From Isoetes taiwanensis (taxonomy: Eukaryota > Streptophyta > Lycopodiopsida > Isoetales > Isoetaceae): 64,000 nucleotides of DNA. Both the position numbers and the translations under genes were made by a program. Positions 1-12,287 of this stretch are shown in pieces (the first letter of the stretch is position 1; every line of letters starts with the position of its first letter). The stretch lies in assembly GCA_021234155.1 (NCBI GenBank), contig JAJEKV010000142.1, positions 560,001 to 624,000 on the forward strand. The letters are read 5' to 3'. The notes under the pieces were generated by a model that was given only the letters and a program-made list of their open reading frames with translations, did not search any database and had not been told where the DNA came from.

Positions 1-2
1 AG

Positions 3-1061
3 ATAAATGCCGCAAATGGGACTCTGCAAAGGTACGACGAAACGAGACAATTACTAGAAGAAACAAAAGGAGAACTGGGAATGTCTTTGTCCAAGGTGCA
101 GAAATTGCAGGACAATATGCTGCTGTTGCAGGTAGAAAATGATAGACTTAATGAGATTGTGGTGTCTAACGAACATAAAATACAAAGGCTTCAAGAAGCA
201 GGTGAAAAATTGCAGAAAGAAAACGAGGCTTTCAGAGAGGATGAAAAGGCACTTGAACAAATGCTGCAAATAAAGACTGATAACCTAGATGAACTTGAAA
301 AAAGCGCGAATGACTTGCAAGAAAAGTTTGAAGAAGCCTTTAAGATTGCTCGTCGAGACATGGCACGCCTTGAAGAAGAGCGTGATGCACTTAGAGTTCA
401 AATGTCTGAGAATGAGGCTAAAATATCCATTTTGCAGACAGATGAGGAGACTCTTATAAAACAACTCGATACTCTGGAAGAGAAAACTAAAAAGGATAGT
501 TTGGAAAAGAAACACAAAACCTTTAGATTTGGAAGGCATACACAATCAGTTGTCCTGCCTTGGTGTCAATGCTTATACTTAACAGGGGGATGGCACAAGC
601 AGGAGGGTGATGGGAAAAAACAAGCATTTAACAGTGACAAAGAAATTCAGACAGATGAGGGGGCTCTTGAAAAGCAACTAGATAGACTGGAAGAGAAAAG
701 TGACAGAGAAAGTCAGACAGATGAGGAGACTCTTGAAAAGAAACTAGGTACTCTGGAAGAGAAAAGTGATAAAGAAATTCAGACAGATGAGGAGACTCTT
801 GAAAAGCAACTCCGTACTCTAGAGGAGAAAAGTGACAAAGAAATTCAGACAGATGAGGAGATTCTTGAAAAGCAACTAGATACTCTGGAAGAGAAAACTG
901 AAAAGGATTGTTTGGAAAAGAAACTTAAGACCTCTAGATTTGGAAGACACTTTGTCCTGCCATGGTGTCAATGCTTGCATTTTACAGGGAGAGGGCACAA
1001 GCAGGAGGGTGATGGAAAAAGAAAAGCATTCAACAGTGACAAAAAAATTCAGCAGTCATGA
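3..1061 (+). CDS. Coiled-coil protein, C-terminal part (5' end outside window)
   Basis: The reading frame is open from base 3, so the internal ATG at 81 is probably not the start and the N-terminus lies upstream of the window. About 350 residues are visible, rich in Glu, Lys, Leu and Gln with heptad-like spacing (for example EERDALRVQMSENEAK), typical of a long coiled coil. The second half has four in-frame 22-residue repeats of the type DKEIQTDEETLEKQL. These are flanked on both sides by a duplicated block containing RFGRH, LPWCQCL and HKQEGDGK. The block has Cys and Trp and breaks the heptads, so it may be a turn or a former non-coding segment. The frame ends at TGA 1059-1061. I do not recognise the family. 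It could be a cytoskeletal or organelle-movement coiled coil, but nothing in the sequence decides this. Confidence 0.6.
   Translation: MNAANGTLQRYDETRQLLEETKGELGMSLSKVQKLQDNMLLLQVENDRLNEIVVSNEHKIQRLQEAGEKLQKENEAFREDEKALEQMLQIKTDNLDELEKSANDLQEKFEEAFKIARRDMARLEEERDALRVQMSENEAKISILQTDEETLIKQLDTLEEKTKKDSLEKKHKTFRFGRHTQSVVLPWCQCLYLTGGWHKQEGDGKKQAFNSDKEIQTDEGALEKQLDRLEEKSDRESQTDEETLEKKLGTLEEKSDKEIQTDEETLEKQLRTLEEKSDKEIQTDEEILEKQLDTLEEKTEKDCLEKKLKTSRFGRHFVLPWCQCLHFTGRGHKQEGDGKRKAFNSDKKIQQS
636..899 (+). repeat. Four 66-bp in-frame tandem repeats in the coiled-coil gene
   Basis: Units start at 636, 702, 768 and 834, exactly 66 bp apart, each encoding 22 residues with the core TDEETLEKQL. A related half-unit lies at about 433-500, before the first copy of the LPWCQCL block. 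The exact 66-bp period keeps both the reading frame and the heptad register approximately intact. Confidence 0.9.
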
Positions 1062-1609
1062 AGCTGTTGGAAAGGTCAGGCAATGACACATTAGAATATC
1101 AGATGACTTGCATGCAAACTCTGTACTTAAATTAAGACCATGTATCAGGCCAGAACAAATGCCTGCTAAGCTTTTCCTGTTGAGCAACTGAAGGCTATGG
1201 AAGTCTTCAAATTGGTAGCTGTTTGGAACGTATTATGTACCAAATCACTTACATGAAGATTATGAGGAGCATAGTAGAAATTCCATTGCTAATACTTTTA
1301 ACTTTTATGCCACCATAGTTGGATTGTGGGGACTATTATGAATAATCCATGTGTTTAAGGGTAGAATCCATTAAAATGGGGGAATGTTTATGATTTGTGA
1401 AGTAGTAAATGACATTGACATTGTACATTGTGTAGTAAATGACATTGACAATGCCTTTGCAGAATAGATTATGCATGATAGCAAAATATCAAAGATGGGT
1501 TGTGCTTCAAGGAACATACATTATCTATGCATAAATCATGTACAAACTAGATAAATCATGCGCAAGCTGTTAGAACATATATTATTTATCAAATTGGCCC
1601 AACAGTATT
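1062..1609. other. 3' flank of the coiled-coil gene; no gene seen
   Basis: AT-rich sequence with no open frame of note. There is a short tandem duplication of a segment containing GTAGTAAATGACATTGACA at about 1401-1451. It presumably holds the 3' untranslated region, but no clear polyadenylation signal stands out. Confidence 0.4.
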
Positions 1610-1756
1610 CCGGGTCATACTTGCCCCCATGGAGACTCGAACTTGAGCCCTGCTTTGATACCAAATGTAACATTCCTAACCGACATGCCCTTAACCAACT
1701 GGGCGAAACCGTCTTTTGCCGAGTTGGTTAAGGGCATGTCGGTTAAGAATGTTACA
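1610..1756 (-). mobile_element. tRNA-derived SINE head with an inverted second copy (35-bp hairpin)
   Basis: Read on the minus strand, 1704-1630 looks like a pol III promoter. It has an A-box-like CCCAGTTGGTTAAGGGC and, about 45 bp later, a B-box-like AAGTTCGAGTCTCC. The A-box part recurs on the plus strand at 1722-1756, giving 35-bp arms (1666-1700 and 1722-1756) with one mismatch around a 21-base loop. The layout fits two SINE heads head to head. A transcript would fold into a strong hairpin, so a small-RNA source is conceivable but not shown. Confidence 0.6.
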
Positions 1757-1890
1757 CCATTTTCCTTTAAAGTTGGAATCTTCTAGATATTTCATTTAGA
1801 TATATATTCCAACATTCAGTTATAGCTTTGTCACTGGTTTGGTCTTTCTTTTTCTATTGCAAGGACCAATTATCTCCATATACAATATAA

Positions 1891-2254
1891 TCTAGTTAGC
1901 ATTCTAAATCTTATGAACTAAGTAGAAATTAAGCCAAAAAATACAAAGTTCCTGTCCAGTAGAGGATATTCTTAGATTGCCATGCTACGAAACTTAATTC
2001 ATACTTACAACTATAAATGTACCTTCAAATCTGGCAGTGGAAAATAAAGAGGAAGCCATTTTCAGCATCAAGCACATAAGATTTGTTATAATTCGAATAA
2101 TCTGCAAAATGCTTTCTTCAAAGATAGAGCTTTGGCATTACAATAAAAACAAGACCTTTTCTGGGCCATTTCATGATGCTGCCTTATCCCTGTAGATGTA
2201 TTGTATTTTCAGACCAATCCAATTCTAGCATAAAAATAGACAAATGTTATCTAG
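1891..2254. repeat. Copy of a tandem non-coding unit, left of the LTR element
   Basis: The segment starting CTAGTTAGCATTCTAAATC is repeated at 8454-8620, 8966-9320 and 9321-9400. All copies share AGTAGAAATTAAGCCAAAG, and the longest pair also share GGAAGCCATTTT and ATCAAGCACATAAGAT. The array was continuous before the LTR element at 2255-8451 split it. No coding potential is seen. Confidence 0.75.
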
Positions 2255-3042
2255 TGTTACAACCTACAAAACGTAGTATCGATTGTGCTACCTAGAACTC
2301 CCAGAGTTCCCCTCAACCTTGAGTTCCAAGAACTCCCCACGCACAATCGCAACTAACCCCCAAGATTAGCTTGGAGCCTTGCTTCAATAGTTCTAACACA
2401 AAAACTACTACTACTATAGCAGTATTGCTCAACCGAGAGCAAACACAGGAATATTCGAGAAATCTTCAACTGGCAAAGAAGCCTTGGAAAATTACTCCTG
2501 AGAAATCAAAATGACCTCTAACTATCTCCAAGAGACAACCCAACTCAGATCACAACAGAAGCAAGGACAAGAAGGTTGAATCCGATCAAAGGGAGGCTCC
2601 TTCTAATTTTTGTGTCCTACTCCAAAGCCACTAACCTGCTTATATAATTAGCTCAGAGCCAATTTCGGCCTATAAAAAGGCCAGAGCCTTTTTCCCTTCT
2701 CAAAATATCCAGACTTATGCTGGATCCGGAGCTTTGATGCAGATCCGGCAATCCCGGACTGCTCGCGATCATGCAAAGGGGATCTTCCCCTTTAGAATTA
2801 CCCACCCAATGGGGTTCCACCACGCGGACCCCCAATCTCAATGGTTAAAGTATTAAAAGGGTTCTTTTAAGATTCTTATTTAAATATCATATTAATATAT
2901 GAGATAAATGCCATTTACAAAATAACACAACGCCACCCCTAGGTAGTAATGAGCGCTTTGTTCCCAGGCCATCCAGTGGTATTTCCAAGGCCATATCCCA
3001 GTCCCAAGGCCTGCAAGCGCGACTTGCCCTTGGTCAGTAACA
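2255..3042 (-). repeat. 3' LTR (left copy)
   Basis: 788 bp, with TG...CA ends and a close match to 7635-8451 apart from small indels. It contains AACTCCCCACGCACAAT and CAATGGGGTTCCACCACG blocks shared with the other copy. It lacks the AATAG array present in the right LTR and keeps a block of about 13 bp near 2740 that the right LTR has lost. Confidence 0.92.
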
Positions 3043-3060
3043 ATTTCCTCCCCTCCTCAT
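3043..3060 (-). other. Polypurine tract of the LTR element
   Basis: Immediately inside the left LTR the plus strand reads ATTTCCTCCCCTCCTC, so the minus strand is GAGGAGGGGAGGAAAT. This is the expected plus-strand primer tract next to the 3' LTR and fixes the element's orientation. Confidence 0.85.
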
Positions 3061-3574
3061 AGGACCTTGTCCTCAAGGTCACGAGACTTCAAAGGAGAAC
3101 AACGTTACACAAAAACAATACTAAGAAGCACGATGCTTAGCTCATAATTGTTCATCATATAGAACAAGACAGGAGCTCCACATTTGCAAACACAACTTTA
3201 CTAGACCTTCTTGCACTCCAAAGTTGCAATAACAACAAGTCAGCAAATTTAGATCATCTGTCTTAGCCCAGAATGCATCAAGCACTACTCGTCAACACAT
3301 GTTCTTGGGGATGCCAGAACCAAGTCCAAGCCAAATCCCTGCTTAGGCAAGCTAGTATGACCTGGAACAGTTTGGCATACACCCAGTGATGCAACCCCCA
3401 AACAAGAACCCTTGCCTTTGCAAGAAAAGGAAAAGGTTATCTTTGCGTTCTTGGTATATTTACCTTTAGATTGACCTAGCCAATCATGGTTGCCACTTAA
3501 GCATACGAACTATTGCCATCTCAAAATTCACCATCCGCACTTAGCAGATACAAGTCATCTACTCATATTAATCA

Positions 3575-3690
3575 TATCCCAGACCACCCAGTGGTAAGAT
3601 CGACACTACTCCACAACCATGGACGTCCCATAGGGTCTAGCATGCATGTAACACCTTTATTTCCTCCCCCTCCTGAGAACCTTGGCCTCA
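3575..3690 (-). repeat. Second, diverged LTR-end plus polypurine-like segment
   Basis: The order CACCCAGTGGTA ... GTAACA ... TTTCCTCCCCCTCC ... CTTGGCCTCAAGGTC repeats, in diverged form, the junction at 2960-3095 (CATCCAGTGGTA ... GTAACA ... TTTCCTCCCCTCC ... CTTGTCCTCAAGGTC). It looks like an internal duplication of the 3' LTR end and polypurine region, or a relic of an older related element. Confidence 0.55.
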
Positions 3691-4169
3691 AGGTCTAACT
3701 AAGGATTCAATATAAGAAATATATTGTACAATTACTTGTTCTCCTAATGGCCACTTAGGATTTCTCATGTTCCCGAGACCTTGATATTTCAAGAATATCC
3801 TTATTGTACAACTTTCGAACAACTTGGAGTATCCAACATCAGTTCGGGTTACAGTGGAGTTTAACACAAACACTATATCATGGAATTAGCCTCATTATCC
3901 ACCATAGTATAGTCCGTATAGCTAGCTTTCATAATACTTAGTATTAGATCTAGTTTTCCCAACAAAGCTAACTCATATGCTAATATTCCCAGCCTTTTTC
4001 CTCGAAAACTTTTCTTAACCATATTGTTAAAAAAATTGCTCATATAACTAAGAAATTATTATTTCTTACATCGACACAATCATCTTCCTCAAGATGACCT
4101 CAACTTGCATAGGTTTGACTCTAACTTGGAGATTCACACAACTCTACTTTTGGGAAAGTGAGAATTGCC

Positions 4170-4335
<166 letters not shown>

Positions 4336-7300
4336 ATGCAACAACTTAAAGTAGAATCCTTTTTGAGGCACACATATACTGCAGTACATATCATAGCATT
4401 CTACTCCCATCCACACATACTAGATCGCTTTAGATCATTTACATAGGTTAATTCGAAACAACAGCATAGGGTAGCTAATCCTTCCACAAAGTTTTCTCAT
4501 GGATAAATTTTACTCTCAACACATCTTCCAAGACAGCGTTGATCGGAGTACATCTAGATGATTCCCACATTTACGCACTACCAAATCTCACGATCCTTCG
4601 CATAGACCATTTCAATGGTCCCATCACATTGCATGCATATTTTAACCACATTAGGTTAACAATATCTACTTCATTAGTACCATCCTAGGGTACTTGGTCA
4701 AGCCTTACTAGAACCAAGTGCACTGCCTAGCTGCTCTCACACTTGCATAATGGTTCCATGTACGTAAACTTGTGGCAATCTTAGTATGCAACCATCCTTG
4801 GCTTTCATAGCCTGACACATTGCACACTCAATTCCAAGCAACAACTTTGCAAACTTAATCCATAGCTTCCCATACCTAGTATAGGATTTTGGAATGCATT
4901 GCACATGAACACAAGGATCAACAACTAGGACATAACCACTTTTCCACAAGGAAAGATTCTAATGTACCAGTCCCAGACATAGTCACCTTGCCCATTAGTC
5001 GATCTTCTCGACGTGCATTAATAATCCTTTAAATAAGGATTATATCACAGTTTAAACACAATTCAAGAAACTCTATGCTTCTAGAAATTGCTATGGTCAT
5101 CTATATATTATCTTCTAGACAATATCCAACACTTCGACTCATGAACTTCTAATCATAAGTTCTCAACCCAGGATCACATAATCTCACCTAGCTACACTTA
5201 GCTCGAAATTATTTAGGCAACCTTTTGACTTTGGCAAATCCAATAGTCCTTCAAGCTCACTCCTAACATCAGCTTTATTAGCAATCCTTAGTTCAAGTCC
5301 CAACGCTTGAAACAGTATTGCCAACAACAGCTTTTGACCACGCCAATAGCTTCTGATTGAGCTCTAATTCCTTCCGCTATCGACCCTAGGTCGGAAATTC
5401 CATGAATGAAGTAGTCAAAATTAAGAATTTTTTCCGCAACCCCAAAACACAAGTTAGGTTGAATTCCAATCTTTCACAAAGCACTTACTACTGATGTCAT
5501 AAAACCTTTCCTTCCTCGGAGAAATTGAGCCATTCAAGCAACCCCTTGCTTAGAAAGGACACTTTACCGGATGATTAAAAAACAAATCTATAAGTCCACT
5601 ACTAAGTGCAAATTGATAACCATTCTCCCTCTTCCCCCCATTTGAAAGAAATGGACAACAAGCGCCTATGTAAATTTCCATAACGTATTCCAATTATCCA
5701 CACTGATAATTAGTTGTTCCACAATCCAATTATGGACACATTGGTTGGATCGCTTGAACCAAAATATCTTGGTTCACACATTGCTTAATAAAAGCCCACA
5801 TAATATTACACAATACCTTGCACACTAAACATTGGAATTGGTGGTTTATAATATATCAACCCCAATGCCCTAGACACATTATCAGTCCGTTTTGTCCAAT
5901 TTTAGGCCCAGCTTAAATCAACTCTATGGACTAATATCATGTATATGGTATATTTTCAACTTGTAAAGCGTAATCCCTTACGTTCTTTTCAGGAAGAACC
6001 ATGAGTAACAAGTTGATTTTTATGAGGTTGCATAACCTATTCCATTTCTATGGAACAAAGAATCAACTTGTGTATCAATAGAGCTCCCATACACCTTATT
6101 TACAAGCTTTGCCTAACTGAAAGTAACCTAAACGATGATTTTCTTTTTGCCACAATCCTTACTTGATTGCATCAACTCATCAAGTAATCATCCTAGGCTT
6201 AGACCGAAGTCTGGCCCAGTTCTCACAATAGTGCACCTAGTGCAACACACAATAGAACCTTCCAATCTCGACTCCCAGAGTCGATTGATTGTTTTGAAGG
6301 AAAAGGAAGGAATTATAGACAAATCAAAGGTCTATCTTGTCCGATCCTTACATAAAGCAAAGTCCTCCTGAGGTCAGACTGAAGAATGTCCACAAAACCT
6401 TTGGGGTAATAACTAAAATGATTACACATTCTTAAGTAGCTCCAATGGACTTTTATGCTCAATTGACGGACCCATCCATCTCTTAACATCCCCGATGTTA
6501 AGCTATCAAGTATCAATATGGCTGGCGTCAATTGCACAGATATATATCCATACAGGGACATTGCAATCATTACCAAGTATGGTCACTTGACCTACTATCA
6601 TGGTAGATACCACACGTTTGGACTTCCGCTCTTACCACGGAATCCCAGATTCCACCATGTCCATAACTGTTTCAAGACTCCCGAGGTCCTAATGGAAGCT
6701 CTGCTTCCAAAACACAGTTTTTAAATTGCTAAGTCCCAATACGTATTAGACCCCAAAACTCCCATAAAATTAGAGCCCTAGTACCACATAGACTAGTATG
6801 AAGTCCACCTCAACAATTCCCAATTATTGTGAACTTTTAGCATGGGCCCTAGGCGCTGCTCTATTGACTCTTCGAGTCAATGATAATATAGTCATCACCA
6901 ATTCCCTTCAAGGATTTTGTTAAGCCCTAACACGCAACCGCATGCCACAGATACTGCAATAACCTAGTAAACAGAAGCACAACACCCAATATTGTACAAA
7001 AAGGCACCCCATTTCCTTTCATTTTGCTAGCCGGGATAGCAAGCCTGGGCAATGGTCCTATGTTATCAACTTATACCAAGATAATGGTAACATGAAGACC
7101 CTTGCAGTACCCCTGTGTCTTACTAATCCAACTAGTAAAGGGGTATTGGGTCCAAAAGTTATCAAGTTAATAATATAATATAAGTTTACATAAGAATTCT
7201 AATCAATATTCATGAACTAAAATTCATGATGCAATAACCAATCCCTTGAATTAAATTCAAGCAAGCATGATCCTAGATCATGACAAGACATATAAAAGCA

Positions 7301-7618
7301 ATGAAGCTTTTATGTACCTTCCTAGTATTCACTTTTCAGTATTTCAAGACCATGCTCTTCATGGTCCTTATGATCACCAGGTCACAGTGAAGTTGCTAAC
7401 ACCTCCTTACAAGGCTGCAACCTTAATCTGAATACCTACTTAATACTGGAATACTAGAGTTCGTAATACATAGTTGCAGCATTGCCTGAGTATGAATGAT
7501 AATCCCCATATCATCATGGTAATAACGGTGATCACAATATCACCGTAGCTGCATCTTCCATAGCACAGCTAACCTAGTTAGTTTCCACAGGGAATCAACA
7601 CGAAAGTCTGCAACCAAA

Positions 7619-7630
7619 GCTCTGATACCA
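7619..7630 (-). other. Primer binding site (initiator tRNA-Met)
   Basis: The minus strand reads TGGTATCAGAGC, the classic plant retrotransposon site complementary to the 3' end of initiator tRNA-Met. It lies four bases from the end of the right (5') LTR. Confidence 0.9.
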
Positions 7631-7634
7631 AAAT

Positions 7635-8451
7635 TGTTACAACCTACAAAAAGTAGTATCGATTATGCTACCTAGAACTCCCAGAATAGAATAGAATAGA
7701 ATAGAATAGAATAGAATAGAATAGAATAGAATAGACCTCAACCTTGAGTTCCTAGAACTCCCCACGCACAACTGCAACTAACCCCCATTAGCTTGAAGCC
7801 TTGCTTCAATAGTTCTAACACAAAAACTACTACTGCTACAGCAGTATTGCTCAATCGAGAGCAAACACAGGAATATTGGAGAAATCTCCAGCTGGAAAAG
7901 AAGCCTTGGAAAATTACTCCTAAGAGATCAAAATGACCTCTAGCTATCTCCGAGAGACAACCCAACTCAGATCACAGCAGAAGCAAGGACAAGAAGGTTG
8001 AATCCGATCAAAGGGGGGCTCCTTCTAATTTTTTTGTGTTGCTCCAAAGCCACTAACCTGCTTATATAATTAGCTCAGAGCCAATTTCGGCCTATAAAAA
8101 GGCCAGAGCCTTTCTCGCTCCTCAAAATATCCAGACTTATGCTGGATCCAGAGCTTTGATTCCCGAACTGCTTGCGATCATGCAAAGTGGATTTTCCCCT
8201 TTATAATTACCCACCCAATGGGGTTCCACCACGCGGACCCCCAAACTCAATGGTTAATGTATTAAAAGGGTTCTTTTAACATTCTTACTAAAATGTCATA
8301 TTAACATACGAGATAAATGCCATTTACAAAATAACCCAATGCCGCCCCGAGGCAGTAACGGCCGCTTCGTTCCCAGGCCATCCAATGGTACTTCCAAGGC
8401 CATCTCCCAGTCCCAAGGCCTGCAAGCGCAACTTGCCCTTGGTTTCTAACA
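7635..8451 (-). repeat. 5' LTR (right copy), carrying an AATAG expansion
   Basis: 817 bp, with the same TGTTACAACC start and TAACA end as the left copy. It differs by the pentanucleotide array at 7685-7735, by loss of a block of about 13 bp, and by scattered substitutions. This indicates an old insertion. Confidence 0.92.
7685..7735 (+). repeat. (AATAG)10 microsatellite in one LTR only
   Basis: Ten AATAG units replace the AGTTCCC stretch found at the same place in the left LTR, between CTCCCAG and CCTCAACCTTGAG. The two LTRs are identical at insertion, so the array arose afterwards. Confidence 0.95.
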
Positions 8452-9449
8452 TCTAGTTAGCATTCTAAATTTTATTATAGAAGTAGAAATTAAAACAAAG
8501 AATACATCTCATTTAGACTAGAGCTCATGTCCAAACATGCATTCTTAGATTGTCATGCTACAAAATGTAAATTGTACTTACATGAGCTCCCAAACTAGTA
8601 GCAGATTATCAGCGGCATAACAAGCAATTTCAAGGTTCCCAACTCGTGGTAAAAGCTAATTGAATACCTCAAGTAAGCTAAAAGCCTCTTACCATAGCCA
8701 ATGCAACTTAAGACAATCCCAAGACCCTAGTTGCATGTAGCCAACATTAATAGAATTGTACATTCATAATGAAGTTAGCTGCGTACAGAATTTAGATATT
8801 TGTGCTAAAGAACCGTGTAGATTGCTATGAAGGCCTCTGAATATTGGATAACGCCTGAAGAGTTCTATCAGGCAATGGGCATAAACCTATGTCCCAAATT
8901 CATCCTTCTGAATGTACCACACTTCTCTCTCCACCTGGGTATTAGCAGTTACGTTCACATACAAATATTATTTAGTTAGCATTCTAAATCTTACTATTAC
9001 AAGTAGAACTTAAGCCAAAGAATACAAAGCTCGTCCAATAAAAGACATTCTTAAATTGCCATGCTACAAAAAGAAATTTTTGTATTTACAGCTATAAATA
9101 TACCTTCAAATCTGATAGTGAAAATATAAAGGAAGCCATTTTTAACATCAAGCACATAAGATTTTTCCAAATTTGAATTTTGCAGCTTTCTTCAACAATG
9201 GAGCTTTGGCATAACTTAAAAAACAAGACCTTTTTTGGGCAATTTCAGATAGCCCTGGAGATGCGTTGTATTTCTCAAGCCAATTGAATTCAGGCATAAA
9301 AATAGGCATATGTTATCTAAATAGCATTCTATTCTTATTATAGAAGTAGAAATTAAGCCAAAGAATAAATGTCATTCAGACTGGAGCTCTTGTATTTGTA
9401 GAAATTAGGCCAAAGAATAAATGTCATTCAGACTGGAGCTCTTGTATTT
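8452..9449. repeat. Tandem array of about 0.4-0.5 kb non-coding units
   Basis: Units begin at about 8454, 8966 and 9321, with TTAGCATTCTA or a close variant, and match 1891-2254. A 52-bp tandem duplication at 9346-9449 (GTAGAAATTAAGCC / GTAGAAATTAGGCC) sits at the right end. There are no open frames, and the function is unknown. Confidence 0.7.
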
Positions 9450-12087
9450 GCAGGACTTATGGCAAATAAGGATTGTGAAGGAATAACTACAAACCTCTGA
9501 AAGCATATTATAAACTTGCATTGGAACAAGAATGCCTTTTCAAATAAGGTAGCATAAAAAAAAACTTGATTTCCATGTTCAAATCCTAAAGCCAGAGAAG
9601 TGCGCTCCATACCTTTTGGTTGCCTGCACTTTAGAAATTGATGTTGGAAAAGCTCTTCTTGAGATATTCTTGCAAAGTCATGTCTGCCGAAACAAAGGAA
9701 AGTGAGAATGAAAATACAATCATCATCAATATACCGGAGTTAGTACTGTAAAAGACTATCAACTATTTATTTTGCTCCAACTGTTTGTAAATCCCGAGGC
9801 CCCAAAAATAAAAATAAAAATAAGAATAAAATCTCATATTATAACTAAGGTACCTGAAGGGGAGAATTAGCGTCGTGGCCCTTCCAATCACACCCCTCGA
9901 TCCATGCATTTTAAAGCCTACACTAGCATCATTTTCAAGGTTCACGTTAGAGGCTGGTTAGTCTCAAACTTCTGCAACTTTTAGGATGCCGTCTGATGAA
10001 GCCATCTAATGCAATCAATTCAATGAAAAGAAAAAACTCTTCTATATCCAAGATGGAAATAAGACCTGGTCATGAACAATGGCAGAGATGTTTGAGATAT
10101 TATTGATGGAGACATTGCATTTGCATTCATTGGACACCATGCTTAGGAAGTAGAGGGATTTGAAATGAGTCGATGCTCACAAACATATCATTTCCCCAAA
10201 GAAATGTACATATTTACAGGTTGGGCCAAACCCACATTCTGTTGATCCACCTGCCAGAGTTATTCCTGCTATATGTTTAGAAGCTTGACTTTAGAAGGTT
10301 CTAAATCGCCCACATCAAAAGATGGAGTTATGCACATCCTGTGCCCCCCAGTTTGCTGGAACTGTCGCAGCTTGGATTTCATGATGTGGAACGGGAAGAC
10401 CGAATTCTGCAAGAATGCCTGACTCCTTCCTATTCCATGACGTCAAGGCAAGACTACCTTATTCTACAGGTTTTGGGCAGGCCATTTGCCATTTTTATCC
10501 AGAATGATCTGCAAGAAATCACCGCCACTTACCTTGACGTGATGTGGAACAACAACAAGGAGTGGTTCCTGTCTTGGAATGGGAGCCAACAATTAGGAGC
10601 ACCGGTTTAGTGTGACTGGCCGCTGGCTCCCATTCCAAGATAGGAATCCATGACTTGTTGCTGCTCCACTACATCGATCCGAATGAAGAAGCAGGTCATG
10701 AAGGCTCATTGCAGCAGAGAGGAAAGACCGGCAACTGGTTGGATTGGAATAGGGGTTTGGAACATAGTAAATGCACAGAGATTCAAGAAAGAAATCTTCC
10801 CTGTTATATACAAGGTTGTGTGCTTATGAAGCTTTAATTGTTTTAAAAAGGACGTGATATATGCTTATGAAGCTTTAATTTTTATATGCTCCAATACAAA
10901 GAGCACTTACATCTGTTTAATATAATTGAGTTATTTAATTTTATGGAACTTCTGGCTTCATCTTTGGTTACATTAATATTTGTAAAGGAATCAACTCATG
11001 ATGCTTCAAGGCTTCTCTTTCTCCTGTTGACAATGTCAAATGTCTCCTTAGGTTCATATTGGAAACAACTTTATCAAAAAGTCTGCTTTAGGAATAACCA
11101 TCCAATTCTGTTGCACACTCTCTCAAAGCTACAATTATTTTCCATTTGATCAGCGTTTGCCATTGTTGATCAACCTTTGTACTGAAAACTAGGTCCATGA
11201 CATTGAAAAATATAGCAAGGAAAAAAAGGATGAACAAAATACATTATGGGCTATACAAAGCATAAACTTGGTCATATCACTTTTCGCTCATTCTTTTGTC
11301 CCTAGAACTTAATAGGATGGGTAAAACAGCTTTGCACTCAACCATTTGTCTGTAAAACTTAATATTATGGATAAACAAGATTTTAGCAACAAATCACAAA
11401 TCTAGCATCATCATATGTGTACTTATAAAACTCTTACCTAATCTAAAGTCAGTAAACTTTACTTGGTGGAGCAAAGGTGGAAAACATTTTTCATAGCCTT
11501 TATCTATTTGTAAAGTTTTGTATGTTCATGTGACATCCAATATCATCCTTAAAGAAAGAGTATGTATTTATGTGGCAAGCATATAGACTACATAATGTAC
11601 ACTTAGTATTTGACATAATGATATAGAGCTCAGATTAGCTTTATGTAGTTGATGGACCTGATTCAGATGGTGAGAAACTTGCAATAAATCTTGGTAAACC
11701 AGCTCTGGTCTGCGTGTCAATCCTTGGCTTCTAATCCTTGTGGCTATTGAGGCCAAGGAATGTCGTAGTTGTTCTTATTGGCTTGTTTTCATATTTGCAT
11801 ACTGCACCTTAGAAATTCCAATACGATTTAGCAAACTAACTACCAATATATAAATGTGAAGATTATACATAAACAAACAAAAAGGATAGGCATGATGCAC
11901 GCTCTCCCTATTCTAAAAGCCCAAATTACTCTCTCTTTTAAATGAAAGGATACTTGAGTAGCAATAAGATAAGACTTGTCAGCAAATCAAACCCTTCTAA
12001 ATCAACAACAATCAGTGGGTGGCAGCAAAGGCCGCGCACAAGCTTCTTGTACCATTAAGTGCGTTATGCTCATAAATTGTTGATGCA
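9450..12087. other. Unassigned 2.6 kb with two small unrecognised frames
   Basis: The only frame of interest is 10341-10610 (+, 89 codons), with a run LGRPFAIFIQND that reads like a real exon remnant. Its 3' end overlaps a hairpin at 10564-10649. A second short frame, 10655-10837, follows. Between 10810 and 10885 the segment GCTTATGAAGCTTTAATT occurs twice. I do not recognise any family, and no intact gene can be built. A decayed host gene is the likeliest reading. Confidence 0.3.
10564..10649. repeat. Inverted repeat, 25-bp arms
   Basis: The arm containing TCTTGGAATGGGAGCCA (10564-10588) is answered by TGGCTCCCATTCCAAGA (10624-10649) with two mismatches and a loop of about 35 bases. Confidence 0.8.
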
Positions 12088-12243
<156 letters not shown>

Positions 12244-12287
12244 GTGCTTTAATGTCCACAGAGACCAAATTGGCCATGGGACCCAAA
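12244..12287 (-). mobile_element. 3'-terminal fragment of the GC-rich LINE family
   Basis: The minus strand reads GGGTCCCATGGCC, then TTTGGTCTCTGTGGACATT, then AAAGCAC and the CTAT tail. The same order (GGGTCCCATAGACC, TTGGTCTCCGTGGACGAT, tail) closes the large LINE at 48165-48226 and recurs at 63405-63460. It is severely 5'-truncated. Confidence 0.8.

Noticed and set aside
1630-1710. Functional tRNA gene
   Set aside because: A- and B-box-like motifs are there, but no cloverleaf with acceptor stem and anticodon arm can be drawn; a SINE head is the better fit.
6313-6576. Possible pol fragment on the minus strand of the LTR element
   Set aside because: No reverse transcriptase, RNase H or integrase motif could be placed; treated as non-coding.
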